From Pseudomonas sp. P7548 (lineage in GTDB: Bacteria; Pseudomonadota; Gammaproteobacteria; Pseudomonadales; Pseudomonadaceae), in the NCBI RefSeq assembly GCF_013386585.1, contig NZ_JACARO010000011.1:124001-188000 (forward strand): 64,000 bases of DNA, in the 5' to 3' direction. The translations under genes and the position numbers were made by a program. Shown piece after piece: positions 40,799 through 50,322 of this stretch; within the stretch, counting starts at the first letter, position 1; each line of letters opens with the position of its first letter. Below the pieces are notes generated by a model that saw only the letters and a list, made by a program, of their open reading frames with translations, was not told where the DNA came from and ran no database searches.

Positions 40799-41208
40799 TG
40801 TGCCAGGTTTTGTCGGTGCTTCAAATTGGTTTGTCGTGGTCATCTCCCCTTATGATTCGGTCGTTTGAGATTGCGGCTGTCATTACTGTCGCACTGTTTA
40901 GTGCTCTGTCTTCGTGAAAGCATTTGTTCCTAGCATTTCTGAGCTTGACATTGTGGCACGTGAGCTCCATTTTATAGCTGAGCCGCATGAAGGGGTTGCA
41001 TGGGTTAGGAACCGAAGCAGTGTGCCGTAGGAACCGAGGCCCTTAGAGAATGTCGAACGTGTGACTCATCCGAAAGCGAGCGAAAAGGCTGAGCAGTGCT
41101 TGCATCGGATACAGAAGCTATATAGTCTCAGCCACCCACAGCATCACGCAATGATAGAGCTGGCCATCAGCTGCTTAGCGAACTCTTAATCGTACCGAGG
41201 AGTGGATT

Positions 41209-41259
41209 ATGAAAAGTGTTCTTGTTTCGTTGAAAAATGACGACTACGAAGGCTTCTAA
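41209..41259 (+). CDS. Putative 16-residue leader peptide
   Basis: ATG at 41209, six bases after GAGGAG, opens MKSVLVSLKNDDYEGF and stops at 41257-41259. Its last codons form strand 1 of the hairpin set that precedes the DUF4760 gene. No repeated regulatory codon stands out. It may be a leader peptide whose translation sets the RNA fold, or an independent microprotein. Confidence 0.45.
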   Translation: MKSVLVSLKNDDYEGF

Positions 41260-41313
41260 CCAGAAGCCTCATCAGAATTCTAATAAATTGGAGGCTTAGG
41301 CCTCCTTTTTTTT
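41250..41313 (+). promoter_or_regulatory. Attenuator-like mutually exclusive hairpins with terminator
   Basis: Strand 1 AGGCTTCT (41250-41257) pairs perfectly with strand 2 AGAAGCCT (41262-41269). Strand 3 GGAGGC (41290-41295) pairs with strand 4 GCCTCC (41300-41305), followed by eight T, an intrinsic terminator. Strand 2 can instead pair with strand 3 (AAGCCTC with GAGGCTT, 7 bp), which would break the terminator. Strand 1 includes the end and stop codon of the leader peptide. The DUF4760 gene starts 15 bases after the T-run. Confidence 0.55.
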
Positions 41314-41327
41314 GCTTAGGAATTGAC

Positions 41328-41864
41328 ATGGATTGTACGGGTTTTTTTGAGTGTTCTGGGATGATCGTAGGTTCGGATTGGTTCCGAAGCCTGTCATTTT
41401 TGCTCGGTGTCACCGTCGCAGTCATATCTGTACTGACAGTTAAGGCCACTGCAAAGCGTAAGCAGTCAGCTGATCTATTATTCGCGAGCAGAGCGGACAA
41501 GGAGCTTATGGCCGGGATGCGCTGTCTGGCTGGTATTCATGAACGGGCAGACGCCAATGTTCGGGCTTATGCTCGAAAAGACCAAGGAGGAACGGAGGAA
41601 GCCAAAAGTATTCGCTATGTACTTAATCATTGGGAGTATGTAAGCGTTGGAGTTCAGGCCGGGATCTATGACGAGAAAATGCTATGGAATGCCAGCTACA
41701 ACACCCTTGTAGGGCTCCATAGGAATGCTAGGCCCTTTATTGATGCGTTGAGAGAGGCGAGTGGACGTTCGACGTTATTTCAAGAGGTGCAATGGTTGGC
41801 TGAACGTTGGGATTATCTTGGTCCGCCCGTGAAGAAAAAGAGAAAGTTTACTCGATTGCTTTAG
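41328..41864 (+). CDS. DUF4760-like membrane-anchored protein
   Basis: A 178-residue protein with an N-terminal hydrophobic helix (about residues 22-42, SFLLGVTVAVISVLTVKATA) and a cytoplasmic helical domain. The stretch RYVLNHWEYVSVGVQAGIYD is typical of DUF4760 proteins. Function unknown; such proteins often occur in accessory DNA. It is preceded by an attenuator-like region and is AT-richer than core genes. Confidence 0.7.
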   Translation: MDCTGFFECSGMIVGSDWFRSLSFLLGVTVAVISVLTVKATAKRKQSADLLFASRADKELMAGMRCLAGIHERADANVRAYARKDQGGTEEAKSIRYVLNHWEYVSVGVQAGIYDEKMLWNASYNTLVGLHRNARPFIDALREASGRSTLFQEVQWLAERWDYLGPPVKKKRKFTRLL

Positions 41865-42263
41865 CTGGTTTTTCCCGGAGATAGGTGAGAGTAGTTGTCT
41901 AACCATGCTTCCTGCCGTCGTTTCAGATAGTTGCGCACTGCGCTCGCGGATGCCTGCGATCACTCTCTAGTCGTGGTGGGGGGGGGGCACACCTCGGGAT
42001 GTAGTGCAAGTAGGCGTGTTAACGAATTTGGGAGGGCGTGAATTCGATTTGCCACTGGATCATAGACTTAGCAAGCTTGGATCTCGGGATGGTCCTCGTA
42101 TTGCGCTACGCTGCCTGTTCACGGACCTTTCCTAGACTTCAGTCATTAGCAGGAGTTTAATTACCGGTTCGGTTAGTATCGGAGTTGTTGGCGTAATGTA
42201 GTGACGTTTGGATGCGGGCGATTGCGTTGGAAACTTATTAAATTGAGGGAGTAATGCTTTCGT
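41865..42263. other. Intergenic region without recognisable feature
   Basis: About 400 bases with a run of ten G (near 41980) and no supported gene, terminator or operator. The AT-rich end near 42235 (TTAAATTGAGGGAG) probably holds the ribosome-binding region of the next gene. Confidence 0.4.
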
Positions 42264-43178
42264 ATGGCCATAAAAATCACACCTCATCTCGTCCAGCTTG
42301 CTTATGAGGCAGCACTCAAATCTTTCTGGCGGAAGGAGTCGCTGCGAAAGTTTTTACGGCAAACGCATGTGGCCGAGTCTCACTTGTCCACATGGTCGGC
42401 AGATGAAAGTAAGCGTGACTTTTTGGATCGTACCTTCGCTGCTTTGCAGCGAACTGATAAGGGTAAGGCGGTTATTGGCCAAATGGCCAATTTTCTTGCC
42501 GAACAGTCCACCTTCCCTGATCTTCGTACTTGGGAGGACTCGGCCGTAAAAATCCAGGATGCATCCAAGGCCGTTGCTGAGTTGAAAGCTCTCATTGCTC
42601 GCCAAACTGAAGAGGTTCGTTCTGAGCGAGAGCGTGAGGACGCGAAGGCCCGAGCAAGAGAAGAGCTCGCTGTCGCCCGGCGACAGCGAGCGAACATATC
42701 TGACTTGAAGCAACGACTCGAAGACCTGGCCCCAGAGATGGGCACTGCGCCGGGTGGTTATGCGTTTCAAAACTGGTTCTATGATTTTTTGACTTTCTCA
42801 GAAGTCGAGCATCGCCGCCCGTACAATATGGGCGGCAGGCAAATCGACGGTTCAGTCACTGTTGATGGCACCACCTATCTTATCGAGTTGAAGTTCACAG
42901 TAGCCCAAGCTGGAGCGCCTGATATCGACATATTTCGGGGGAAGGTAGAGAGCAAAGCCGACAACACGATGGGTCTTTTCCTGTCGATGGCTGGGTATTC
43001 CTCAGTAGCGGTGAAAGAAGCATCAGGCAAGAAGAGCACGGTGCTGCTTCTCGATGCCTCTCACATGTACCTCATCCTCACTGGGGGCATGCATTGCTTA
43101 GACGTTGTTCGTAGGGTTCGTCGCCATGCCTCTCAAACAGGTGAGGCGTATCTCCCGCCCTCATCATTCGGGGGGTGA
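42264..43178 (+). CDS. PD-(D/E)XK restriction-endonuclease-like protein
   Basis: A 304-residue protein with an N-terminal helical part, a charged coiled coil at about residues 105-155 (SEREREDAKARAREELAVAR), and a C-terminal nuclease domain. Catalytic pattern: GGRQIDGSVTVDG supplies Asp and YLIELKFT supplies the ExK, as in Mrr-type and related restriction nucleases. It continues with DIFRGKVESKADNTMGLFLS, typical of a stand-alone restriction-endonuclease family. No methyltransferase adjoins it, so a type IV-like or abortive defence role is possible. It lies just outside the ssrA element. Confidence 0.7.
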   Translation: MAIKITPHLVQLAYEAALKSFWRKESLRKFLRQTHVAESHLSTWSADESKRDFLDRTFAALQRTDKGKAVIGQMANFLAEQSTFPDLRTWEDSAVKIQDASKAVAELKALIARQTEEVRSEREREDAKARAREELAVARRQRANISDLKQRLEDLAPEMGTAPGGYAFQNWFYDFLTFSEVEHRRPYNMGGRQIDGSVTVDGTTYLIELKFTVAQAGAPDIDIFRGKVESKADNTMGLFLSMAGYSSVAVKEASGKKSTVLLLDASHMYLILTGGMHCLDVVRRVRRHASQTGEAYLPPSSFGG

Positions 43179-43467
43179 GTCGATAAGGCTCCCTCGACGG
43201 ACTATAATATTTTTCCTCAAGCTTTTTGGATTCACGAGCCGCGTTATTGAATGTCGTTCGACTGGACTCCCCCTCGACTATCAGTTTTGAGTGAACGTCG
43301 AATTTCACGTCTTCCGTTGACCAATGGGCGTATCGAAGCTGCGATTAAGATCTGAAAATAATACGTTTCATGGCGATAGAGAGAGTGGTGGCAGGGGTTG
43401 TGTTTAATGTTGGGCACCCAGTGATGCTCGTAAAATTGTCACATCTCAATATAGTTAAGCCAGAAAG

Positions 43468-43497
43468 CACAAAGCCCCGAAAAAACGGGGCTTTGTG
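43468..43497 (-). terminator. Strong hairpin outside attL, probably the original ssrA terminator
   Basis: A perfect 12-bp stem (CACAAAGCCCCG with CGGGGCTTTGTG) around six A, eight bases left of the ssrA-like repeat. In this orientation it would terminate minus-strand transcription coming from a tmRNA ending at 43505. Few T residues follow on the minus strand (CTTTC). Confidence 0.6.
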
Positions 43498-43504
43498 TAG
43501 GAAT

Positions 43505-43528
43505 TGGTGGGCCGGGGTAATTTGAACC
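43505..43528 (-). repeat. attL-like copy of the ssrA 3' end
   Basis: This 24-nt segment matches the last 25 nt of ssrA (58820-58844) at 22 positions, with one missing base and a two-base difference. It contains the T-loop segment GGTTCAAAT and the CCACCA end. The sequence 5' of the T-loop does not continue as a tRNA, as expected for an att copy left by site-specific integration. Confidence 0.8.
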
Positions 43529-43580
43529 GAGTTTTTTAGTGTTTGATTTAATTGATTAATGTGAGTTTGTGAATTTCTTT

Positions 43581-43600
43581 GGAATACCGATTGGAATACC
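43581..43600. repeat. Arm-type repeats, left end of the element
   Basis: Two direct copies of GGAATACC, 12 bases apart start to start, 53 bases inside attL. They mirror the two GGGATACC copies with the same spacing near attR and are likely integrase arm sites. Confidence 0.65.
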
Positions 43601-43670
43601 GAGAGAAGCTGGAATGAGCAATATGCTTAGTTTCTATATCTTGCAAAGGACGGCCAAAAGGATCATCTGT

Positions 43671-44318
43671 TTACTCGAACCCGGGCAAGCTGAGCATGCC
43701 GCCCTGGCTGCGTTTGCCAAAGCCGGTAGGCGTTAGGATCTTGTGCTTTTTCATCTCTGCGAGTACTGCCAACCATTTGGTTTTGCCAAAGCGCAGCTTG
43801 GTATCGTTCCAGTTATGCCACACTTCGTCCACGATGGTGTCATCGGAAAACGGGCGGCCTTCGAGAATAAAGTCGTTCCAGACGGTATAGAGCGTCACAG
43901 TCATTTCGCAACGATCCGTATCCCAGTCCCGCATTAACTCGATGATCTGCTCAATGGTGGTGCGTTTAGCGACCGGCCAGGCGCTGCAATACGCCTGCCG
44001 GTGCTGCCCTGCATGGGAAAGGGGGCGGTAAGCATGGCCAACAGTCTCGCGTTCTACGCGCTCATACCACTGCTGGTTTTGCAGCTCGCTTTCGACCTGC
44101 TTCATTAACTGACGATCATGGGGCCCAGCAGCGTCGCGCAGGTAGTCACCCTGAATAGCGGCAAGCCTGGCCGCATGCTCGGCCAAGTAAATCACTTTTT
44201 GCAGTTTGCGTTGGCCAAAGGTGCGCTGGTTATGCAGTCGATGAGTGATTTCTGCGGCGAGCAGTACGGGCTGCTTGCCTATCCATGGTATGTAGAAGCT
44301 GCTGAGCATCTTCGGCAA
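43671..44318 (-). pseudogene. HsdS C-terminal accessory domain, probably frameshifted from hsdS
   Basis: A 215-codon frame whose recognisable part starts at VLLAAEITHRLHNQRTFGQR and continues KLQKVIYLAEHAARLAAIQG, then TLYTVWNDFILEGRPFSDDT. I remember this as a C-terminal extension of some HsdS proteins. It overlaps the end of hsdS by 89 bases in another frame. Its only early starts are a TTG (44318) and an ATG (44309), without a ribosome-binding site. Removing one base from the GGG at 44268-44270 joins the two frames as ...MDRQAAVLLAAEITHRLHNQ. So this is most likely the distal part of a frameshifted hsdS; independent translation is the alternative. Confidence 0.65.
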
Positions 44319-45912
44319 GAGCGTGTTCGATCAGGGTACTGGCCAACTGTTCGTTCAGTAGTCGCGCTTGAGTCAGGCGTGTTTTGAGCTGATCGCAGAG
44401 TTCCATCAGTTGATCGACTTTGGCGACGATGCGGCGTTGTTCTGATACTGGCGGTAGCGCTACAGGAATGCTACGAATTTTACCGACGCTCAAGTTGAAA
44501 AGACCGCTTGTTGTGATAGCCAAGCGCTTCATGTGAGCGATGCCAACTGGAGAGTTGAGGTAAAGGGCCAGATATTCCACTTGCTCACATATTTCCGGGC
44601 GAACACGCATCAGGTGATTTTGGTAGACGCAATCTACGACTTCTCCCCGCCAAATTGCACATCTTCCTATTTCGTTCTCACTGCCATTTCCCTCAACGAT
44701 CAAGAGATCACCTGAGTTTAGTCGCCACTTTGCGAGTTCAGCCAGCGACAGCTCATATCGCTCAAGCTCTTTAACATCAATCCGACCACGCTGAACATTC
44801 GCAACACGTAGGTATGGAAAGTGCTGAGAGATCGGCCTTCGCAGAGGGGTTTTCTGAATCCCTCCTTGGACAGTGCAGAATTTTTCAATTCTGATCTCAT
44901 CCCAGCCAGAAGGCAGCCCGACCTGGAGGCAACCGCTCACATCTTGCGGCACCAGTTTGCCCGTCACTGCCAATTGCAACAGGGTTTGTTTGAGTGCGTC
45001 GATGCTGGATTCGGTAGTGAACAAGGTGTGGAAGTGTTCCGCCAGTCGCTGCCAGTTGCTGGCGAAGTCGGTGGCGTCGCTGGTTTGAGTCAGACTGTCG
45101 AGCAGTACTTGCACCAGTTGGGCGTGGGCGCTTTCGGAATCAGCCTGCTGGGCTTCCATGCGGTCGCACAGGGTCATAAGCTCATCGACTTTGGCGACGA
45201 TGCGTTGTTGTTCGGCTAGCGGAGGAAGAGGGACTGGAATCTCTTTTAATCGAGAGGACTTTACCCCGGTTGCTGTCATTCCTGTTGCTACTTCTAGGAG
45301 CTGCCTTTGGAACGTGGATGACATCATGGCGAGCTTTAGAAATGGTCCGATACTTATCTCATGCAGTTGAAAACAAATTACTCTCTGAGCTAATGCAAAT
45401 TGTTCGGATATGTTAACCAACGCAACGTTGCCCATCGGTGCTTCGGTGGTGAAAAGTAAGTCGCCTAGCCGAGGAAAACCTCTAGTCATCCATGACGAGT
45501 ATTCATTCTTGGCTATGAATTCTTGTGGTTCGCGGCTGATAAAGCCTGATCGCACATTCTTAGCAGTAATTAATGGAATCCCTGAGCTGGTTTTGGTAGG
45601 CGTCCTGCCGCGGTAATCAATAAAGCGAGCAAGATTTCCAAGTCGGGAATATGCCCAGCCGGAGCTAATTTTAAGATACTGGTCTTTTTGTGGAACTTCG
45701 GTTTGCGCCTTGGTACGTAAACCTTCCTCAACCATCAATCGTAATTGTTCTGCAGTAATGCTTTTTAGCAACTCACCGGCTGGTTCATCACTCGGATCTT
45801 GCGGTACCAACTTTCCACGCACAGCTAGCTCCAGAATCAGCTCACGGAGCTTTTTTATTCCGTCTGGCGCGCCTGAGAGCAGTGGCAGATTCTCGGTCAA
45901 CAGCACGGTCAT
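44230..45912 (-). CDS. hsdS: Type I restriction-modification specificity subunit
   Basis: A 560-residue subunit that selects the DNA target for HsdM and HsdR. It has two target-recognition domains, each followed by a conserved helical spacer: LPPLAEQQRIVAKVDELMTL near residue 225 and LPPVSEQRRIVAKVDQLMEL near 490. The last 19 residues (RTARRRNHSSTA end) look non-native and start where a one-base change would continue into the C-terminal domain encoded downstream. Both TRDs and spacers are intact, so specificity is probably retained. Its start overlaps the hsdM stop by four bases (ATGA), so the pair is coupled. Confidence 0.93.
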   Translation of the reverse strand: MTVLLTENLPLLSGAPDGIKKLRELILELAVRGKLVPQDPSDEPAGELLKSITAEQLRLMVEEGLRTKAQTEVPQKDQYLKISSGWAYSRLGNLARFIDYRGRTPTKTSSGIPLITAKNVRSGFISREPQEFIAKNEYSSWMTRGFPRLGDLLFTTEAPMGNVALVNISEQFALAQRVICFQLHEISIGPFLKLAMMSSTFQRQLLEVATGMTATGVKSSRLKEIPVPLPPLAEQQRIVAKVDELMTLCDRMEAQQADSESAHAQLVQVLLDSLTQTSDATDFASNWQRLAEHFHTLFTTESSIDALKQTLLQLAVTGKLVPQDVSGCLQVGLPSGWDEIRIEKFCTVQGGIQKTPLRRPISQHFPYLRVANVQRGRIDVKELERYELSLAELAKWRLNSGDLLIVEGNGSENEIGRCAIWRGEVVDCVYQNHLMRVRPEICEQVEYLALYLNSPVGIAHMKRLAITTSGLFNLSVGKIRSIPVALPPVSEQRRIVAKVDQLMELCDQLKTRLTQARLLNEQLASTLIEHALAEDAQQLLHTMDRQAARTARRRNHSSTA

Positions 45913-47378
45913 GCCTGGCGCTCCAGGGCTTCGGCCAGTACCACTTTGAGCTGATCGCGCAGATCGCTAATCTCGCCTCGCAGCTTGGCGTATTTACGCA
46001 GTAATTCATCCGGGTCGTGGCTGATTTGCTCGCCGATATGCGGGTTTTTGCAGTCTAGATTCCAGTTGCGCGCCTGCAGCTCTTCGACGCCGACCTTCCA
46101 GGAAAATTCGTTCTCCATCCGCGCGGCAAAGCCGTCCGCCTCGCTGCCCCACCATTCCTCTTCGACGGAGAACTCTTCGATACGCATGGGGCGAGTTTTG
46201 GAGTAGTTCTTAACGCCTGCCGGGTACTGGTGTTCGTAGAACCACACCTGTTTGGTCGGCGTGCCCTTGGTGAAGAACAGCAGGTTGGTCTTGATGCTGG
46301 TGTAGGGGTTGAATACGCCGTTGGGTAGGCGAACGATGGTGTGCAGGTTGCACTCGGTCAGCAGCTTTTCCTTGATCCGGCTTTTGATGCCTTCGCCAAA
46401 CAAGAAGCCATCGGGCAGTACCACAGCGGCGCGGCCACCGTCTTTGAGCAACTGCATGATCAGCACCAAAAACAGGTCGGCGGTTTCGCGAGTGCGGAAG
46501 GCAGCAGGGAAGTTGGTTTCGATGCCATCTTCTTCCATGCCGCCGAACGGCGGGTTGGCAACGATGCAGTGCACGCGCTCACTCGGCCCCCAGCTGATCA
46601 GCGGTTTGCTCAGGGTGTTGTCGTGGCGAATCTGGTTGGGCACCTCGATGCCGTGCAGGATCATGTTTGTGGTGGCCAGCAGGTGCGGTAGCGGCTTTTT
46701 CTCCACGCCGAAAATGCTGGTCTGCAGGGTGCGTTCGTCTTCGGCGGTTTTTACATAGCGGTTGCGTTTGTGTTCGATGGCGCAGGTGAGGAAGCCGCCT
46801 GTTCCGCAGGCCGGATCCATGACCTTCTCGTCCAGCTTGGGGTCGACCATGCGCACCATAAATTCAGTGACTGGGCGCGGGGTATAGAACTCGCCGGCGT
46901 TACCCGCGTTCTGCAGGTCTCGCAGCAGCTGCTCGTAGAGGTTGCCGAACTCGTGGCGCTCCTGGGCTTTATTGAAGTCCACGCCTTCCTGAATCTTATT
47001 GATCACCTGGCGCAGCAACTGCCCGGACTTCATGTAGTTGTACGCGTCTTCAAACACGCTGCGCACTACAAAGGCCGAGGGCGTGTTGCTGTACTCGTGC
47101 AGGTTCTGCAGTTGGGGGAACAGGTTGTTGTCGATAAAGTCCTTCAGCGCCTCGCCGGTCATACCTTCCGGATCGGCGGCCCAGGAACGCCAGCGGCAAC
47201 TGTCGGGAATGGGCGAGCGGTAGTTGTCGTCCATCAGCTCCCATTCCATCTCGCGGTCATCGAAGATTTTCAGGAACAGCAGCCAAACCAACTGTCCGAT
47301 GCGCTGGGCGTCGCCGTCTATGCCAACGTCTTTGCGCATGATGTCTTGGATGGACTTGATGGTGGAGCTAATGGACAT
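45909..47378 (-). CDS. hsdM: Type I restriction-modification DNA methyltransferase subunit
   Basis: A 489-residue N6-adenine methyltransferase. An N-terminal HsdM_N helical domain is followed by the SAM motif DPACGTGGFLTCAIEH and the catalytic NPPF motif in IVANPPFGGME. With HsdS it methylates the target; with HsdR it forms the restriction complex. Middle gene of hsdR-hsdM-hsdS on the minus strand, with an 88-base gap after hsdR. Confidence 0.97.
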   Translation of the reverse strand: MSISSTIKSIQDIMRKDVGIDGDAQRIGQLVWLLFLKIFDDREMEWELMDDNYRSPIPDSCRWRSWAADPEGMTGEALKDFIDNNLFPQLQNLHEYSNTPSAFVVRSVFEDAYNYMKSGQLLRQVINKIQEGVDFNKAQERHEFGNLYEQLLRDLQNAGNAGEFYTPRPVTEFMVRMVDPKLDEKVMDPACGTGGFLTCAIEHKRNRYVKTAEDERTLQTSIFGVEKKPLPHLLATTNMILHGIEVPNQIRHDNTLSKPLISWGPSERVHCIVANPPFGGMEEDGIETNFPAAFRTRETADLFLVLIMQLLKDGGRAAVVLPDGFLFGEGIKSRIKEKLLTECNLHTIVRLPNGVFNPYTSIKTNLLFFTKGTPTKQVWFYEHQYPAGVKNYSKTRPMRIEEFSVEEEWWGSEADGFAARMENEFSWKVGVEELQARNWNLDCKNPHIGEQISHDPDELLRKYAKLRGEISDLRDQLKVVLAEALERQA

Positions 47379-47466
47379 GAAGTTCTCTCAACGCGTACCG
47401 CAAGGGGGGCGAAATTCTACCGGATAGTACGAACGACTGCTTTGGCATGTCGTCGGCGCTTAGCCC

Positions 47467-49833
47467 TTAGCTTGCGTAAAGTTCGTCTTCCAGTTCGTGG
47501 ATAGCCTTGTTGTAGCCAGCCTTGCCGCCAAAGGCTTTGACCAGCTCGATGGGCGCTCCGAACTGGCTGAAAGGGTCAAGCTGCAGGATTTTGATGTCCT
47601 CGATATGCTCGATGCCAGTATCGGCGTATTTATCCAGCAACGCCTCCAGCACCTGTCGGGCTGCGCCTGAATATTTGGCGAAATAGTTGCGCTTTTTCAC
47701 CTGCTCGGCCCGCTCGCGGCGTGATAGGGCAGGCTGATCGAAGGCTACGTGGCAGATCAGATCGAACGGATCGAGCGGCTTGCCCTGTTTCTTTTCCACT
47801 TCTTCGGCCAAGGCTTCCCACATCACACCCTGGGCGGCCATCTCCTCGATGATGACTTTCTTTTGTTCGGCATCACTCCAACGCCGGAGGAAGTCGTCCA
47901 GCGAGGCGAACTGCTTTTGCACGCAGGTGCGGGTGTAGTCGTGCAGCGATTCGGTGATCAGTCGGCCATCCGGACCGTAATACTGCACACGCTCGGCGAT
48001 GACATAAATCGGGACGTTGTCGATGACGTACTTGATGCGTTTTTTGCCCTCATCTTCGCCGGTAAAATCCAGGTCATCACCCTCGTTATCGTTGCCTGCG
48101 CTGATGCCATCTTCGTCGGCAAGCGGGTCATCCGGTGGTACGGGGGAGTCATCGCCTTCTGGGGCGTAGATCACCACCGGGTCGCCGTCGAAGGCAGGGT
48201 CGGCAAACAGCTCGGTGGCCTTTTTGAAGTCCATGATGGTGAACCAGTACTTGCCGTAGTCTTCGTTAATGCGAGTGCCGCGACCGATGATTTGCTTGAA
48301 CTCGGTCATCGATTTGATGTGCTGGTCGAGCACAATTAGCTTGCAGGTCTGAGCATCGACGCCGGTGGTCATCAGCTTGCTGGTGGTGGCAATGACTGGG
48401 TAGCGCGCCTCCGGGTTGATGAAGTTATCCAGCTCGGCCTTGCCTTCCTGGTCATCGCCGGTGATACGCATGACGTATTTGCGATTCTCGGCCACACGCT
48501 CGGGGTTGAGGTTGACCAGGGCCTGGCGCATGCGCTCGGCGTGGTTGATGTCGTCGCAGAAGACGATGGTTTTCTGAAACGGATCGGTGGCCTTGAGGAG
48601 TTCGGTAACCTTCTGCGCCACCAGTTGGGTACGCGCCTCTATAACCAGGGTGCGGTCCATGTCTTTGAGGTTGTAGATGCGGTCTTCGATCAGCTCGCCA
48701 TTCTTATCGAGCATGCCTTTGGGTGGCCGCCAGCCTTGCAGGTCTTTATCGAAGTCGATGCGCACCACTTTGTAGGGGGCCAGAAAGCCGTCTTCGATGC
48801 CTTGCTTCAAGGTGTAGCTGTAAATCGGCTCACCGAAGTAAGTGATGCTGGATACTTCTTTGGTTTCCTTTGGTGTGGCGGTAAGGCCGACATGGGTGGC
48901 GCTGGAGAAGTATTCGAGGATTTCACGCCAGGCGGAATCCTCGGAGGCGCTGCCACGGTGGCATTCGTCGATCACGATCAGGTCGAAGAAGTCGCGAGAG
49001 AACTGCTTGTAGATGTTCATCTCTTCATCAGTGCCGGTGACGGCCTGATAGAGCGACAGGTAGATCTCGTAGGAGGTATCGATCTGGCGTTTGGCGATTT
49101 TGGTCATCGCCTGGCCGAAGGGCTTGAAGTCGTTGTTCTTGGTCTGGTCAACCAGGATGTTGCGGTCGGCCAGAAACAGGATGCGTTTCTTCTGTTTCGA
49201 TTTCCACAGCCGCCAGATGATTTGGAAAGCTGTGTAGGTCTTGCCGGTGCCCGTGGCCATAACCAGTAGGATACGGTCCTGGTCACGCGCTACCGCCTCA
49301 ACAGTGCGGTTGATGGCATTCATCTGGTAATAGCGTGGCATGCGCCCGGAGCCGTCGTCGTAGTAGGGCGCTTCGATCTTGTGCTGGGCTGTAGTATCCA
49401 GCCCCTTCCACTGGCAGTAGCGGTGCCAGAGTTCGGCAGGGCTAGGGAATTGATCAAGGGTGAGTTCGGTTTCTACCTGGCTGCCTGTGCCACTGCGGTC
49501 GTGAAACAAGAAGCCATCTCCATTGCTGGAGAACACGAACGGTACGTCCAGCGCCTCTGCATAACCTAGGGCTTGTTGCATGCCGGAGCCAACGGAGTGC
49601 TTGTTGTCCTTTGCCTCGATCACAGCGATAGGCAGGTTGGCCTGGTGGTAGAGGATGAAGTCTGCGCGGCGTGCTTCGCCACGGCTGTGAAGTTTGCCTC
49701 GGACGATAATGCGGCCTTTGGTAAAGCTGACTTCCTCGCGCACCTGCTTGTGCATGTCCCATCCAGCTTGCTGAACGGCTGGGGCGATGTACTTGCTGCA
49801 GATGTCGCGCTCGGAAAGTGATTTCTTGTCCAT
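47467..49833 (-). CDS. hsdR: Type I restriction endonuclease subunit
   Basis: A 788-residue motor-nuclease of the EcoEI-like class. The PD-(D/E)XK nuclease is near the N-terminus: [20 protein letters not shown]. The SF2 helicase has [12 protein letters not shown] (motif I), IVIDECHRG (DEAD-type motif II), GLTATPKE (III) and [12 protein letters not shown] (VI). The C-terminal domain binds the methylase core. All catalytic motifs are intact. First gene of the hsd operon in an island at ssrA. Confidence 0.96.
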   Translation of the reverse strand: MDKKSLSERDICSKYIAPAVQQAGWDMHKQVREEVSFTKGRIIVRGKLHSRGEARRADFILYHQANLPIAVIEAKDNKHSVGSGMQQALGYAEALDVPFVFSSNGDGFLFHDRSGTGSQVETELTLDQFPSPAELWHRYCQWKGLDTTAQHKIEAPYYDDGSGRMPRYYQMNAINRTVEAVARDQDRILLVMATGTGKTYTAFQIIWRLWKSKQKKRILFLADRNILVDQTKNNDFKPFGQAMTKIAKRQIDTSYEIYLSLYQAVTGTDEEMNIYKQFSRDFFDLIVIDECHRGSASEDSAWREILEYFSSATHVGLTATPKETKEVSSITYFGEPIYSYTLKQGIEDGFLAPYKVVRIDFDKDLQGWRPPKGMLDKNGELIEDRIYNLKDMDRTLVIEARTQLVAQKVTELLKATDPFQKTIVFCDDINHAERMRQALVNLNPERVAENRKYVMRITGDDQEGKAELDNFINPEARYPVIATTSKLMTTGVDAQTCKLIVLDQHIKSMTEFKQIIGRGTRINEDYGKYWFTIMDFKKATELFADPAFDGDPVVIYAPEGDDSPVPPDDPLADEDGISAGNDNEGDDLDFTGEDEGKKRIKYVIDNVPIYVIAERVQYYGPDGRLITESLHDYTRTCVQKQFASLDDFLRRWSDAEQKKVIIEEMAAQGVMWEALAEEVEKKQGKPLDPFDLICHVAFDQPALSRRERAEQVKKRNYFAKYSGAARQVLEALLDKYADTGIEHIEDIKILQLDPFSQFGAPIELVKAFGGKAGYNKAIHELEDELYAS

Positions 49834-50322
49834 GGCTGGCTATGTCCCTATGGCGTGCCGTGGACTTTACCAGATCGGGCTGGAGGCATGCTGCCAGTAT
49901 TGGCACGCTGGGCTGACACGCAGCGTAGTACGCCCGGAAAGAGTACGCTTCTAATCCCTAGGTGCGTCGGTTTGCTCCATCCGCGTAATTGCCGCGCGCA
50001 GAAACGGTGCCTGTCAGGTATATGGGAATTGACGTAGACGATGCCCTTGAGATGGCAGAGCAGACCGATATCTGGCTTGGATAAGCGACGGTTGAGGCTA
50101 GGTCGTCGCTATCCGCCCCATACCGGCGTCTATTTAACAGGCGGTGAAAGCAGGCACTCAGGAGTCGGCCACAAGTCTGGCTCAGCGTGTGGCCTGTCTT
50201 ATGAGCTAGCACCGGTATGCCACCCATCACTAAACATGGGGGTATGAACGAATGCGCTGGGAGCTAGTGTTTCAGCCAGAAGCGAACATCTTCAATAGGG
50301 CTATTGTTAAGGAAAAGAGGGA
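49834..50322. other. Intergenic region upstream of hsdR
   Basis: About 490 bases with no supported gene or hairpin terminator. It should contain the hsdR promoter on the minus strand. Composition is close to that of the neighbouring island genes. Confidence 0.4.

Larger units (their letters stand above)
43179..43670. other. Intergenic junction region of the ssrA element
   Basis: No gene is seen. The interval holds the outer terminator hairpin, the attL-like repeat and the arm repeats (separate entries). Left of 43468 there is only AT-rich sequence with no supported feature. Confidence 0.6.

Noticed and set aside
41004..41041. Repeated GGAACCGA as an HrpL-type promoter
   Set aside because: No CCAC half at 15-16 bases after either GGAACC.
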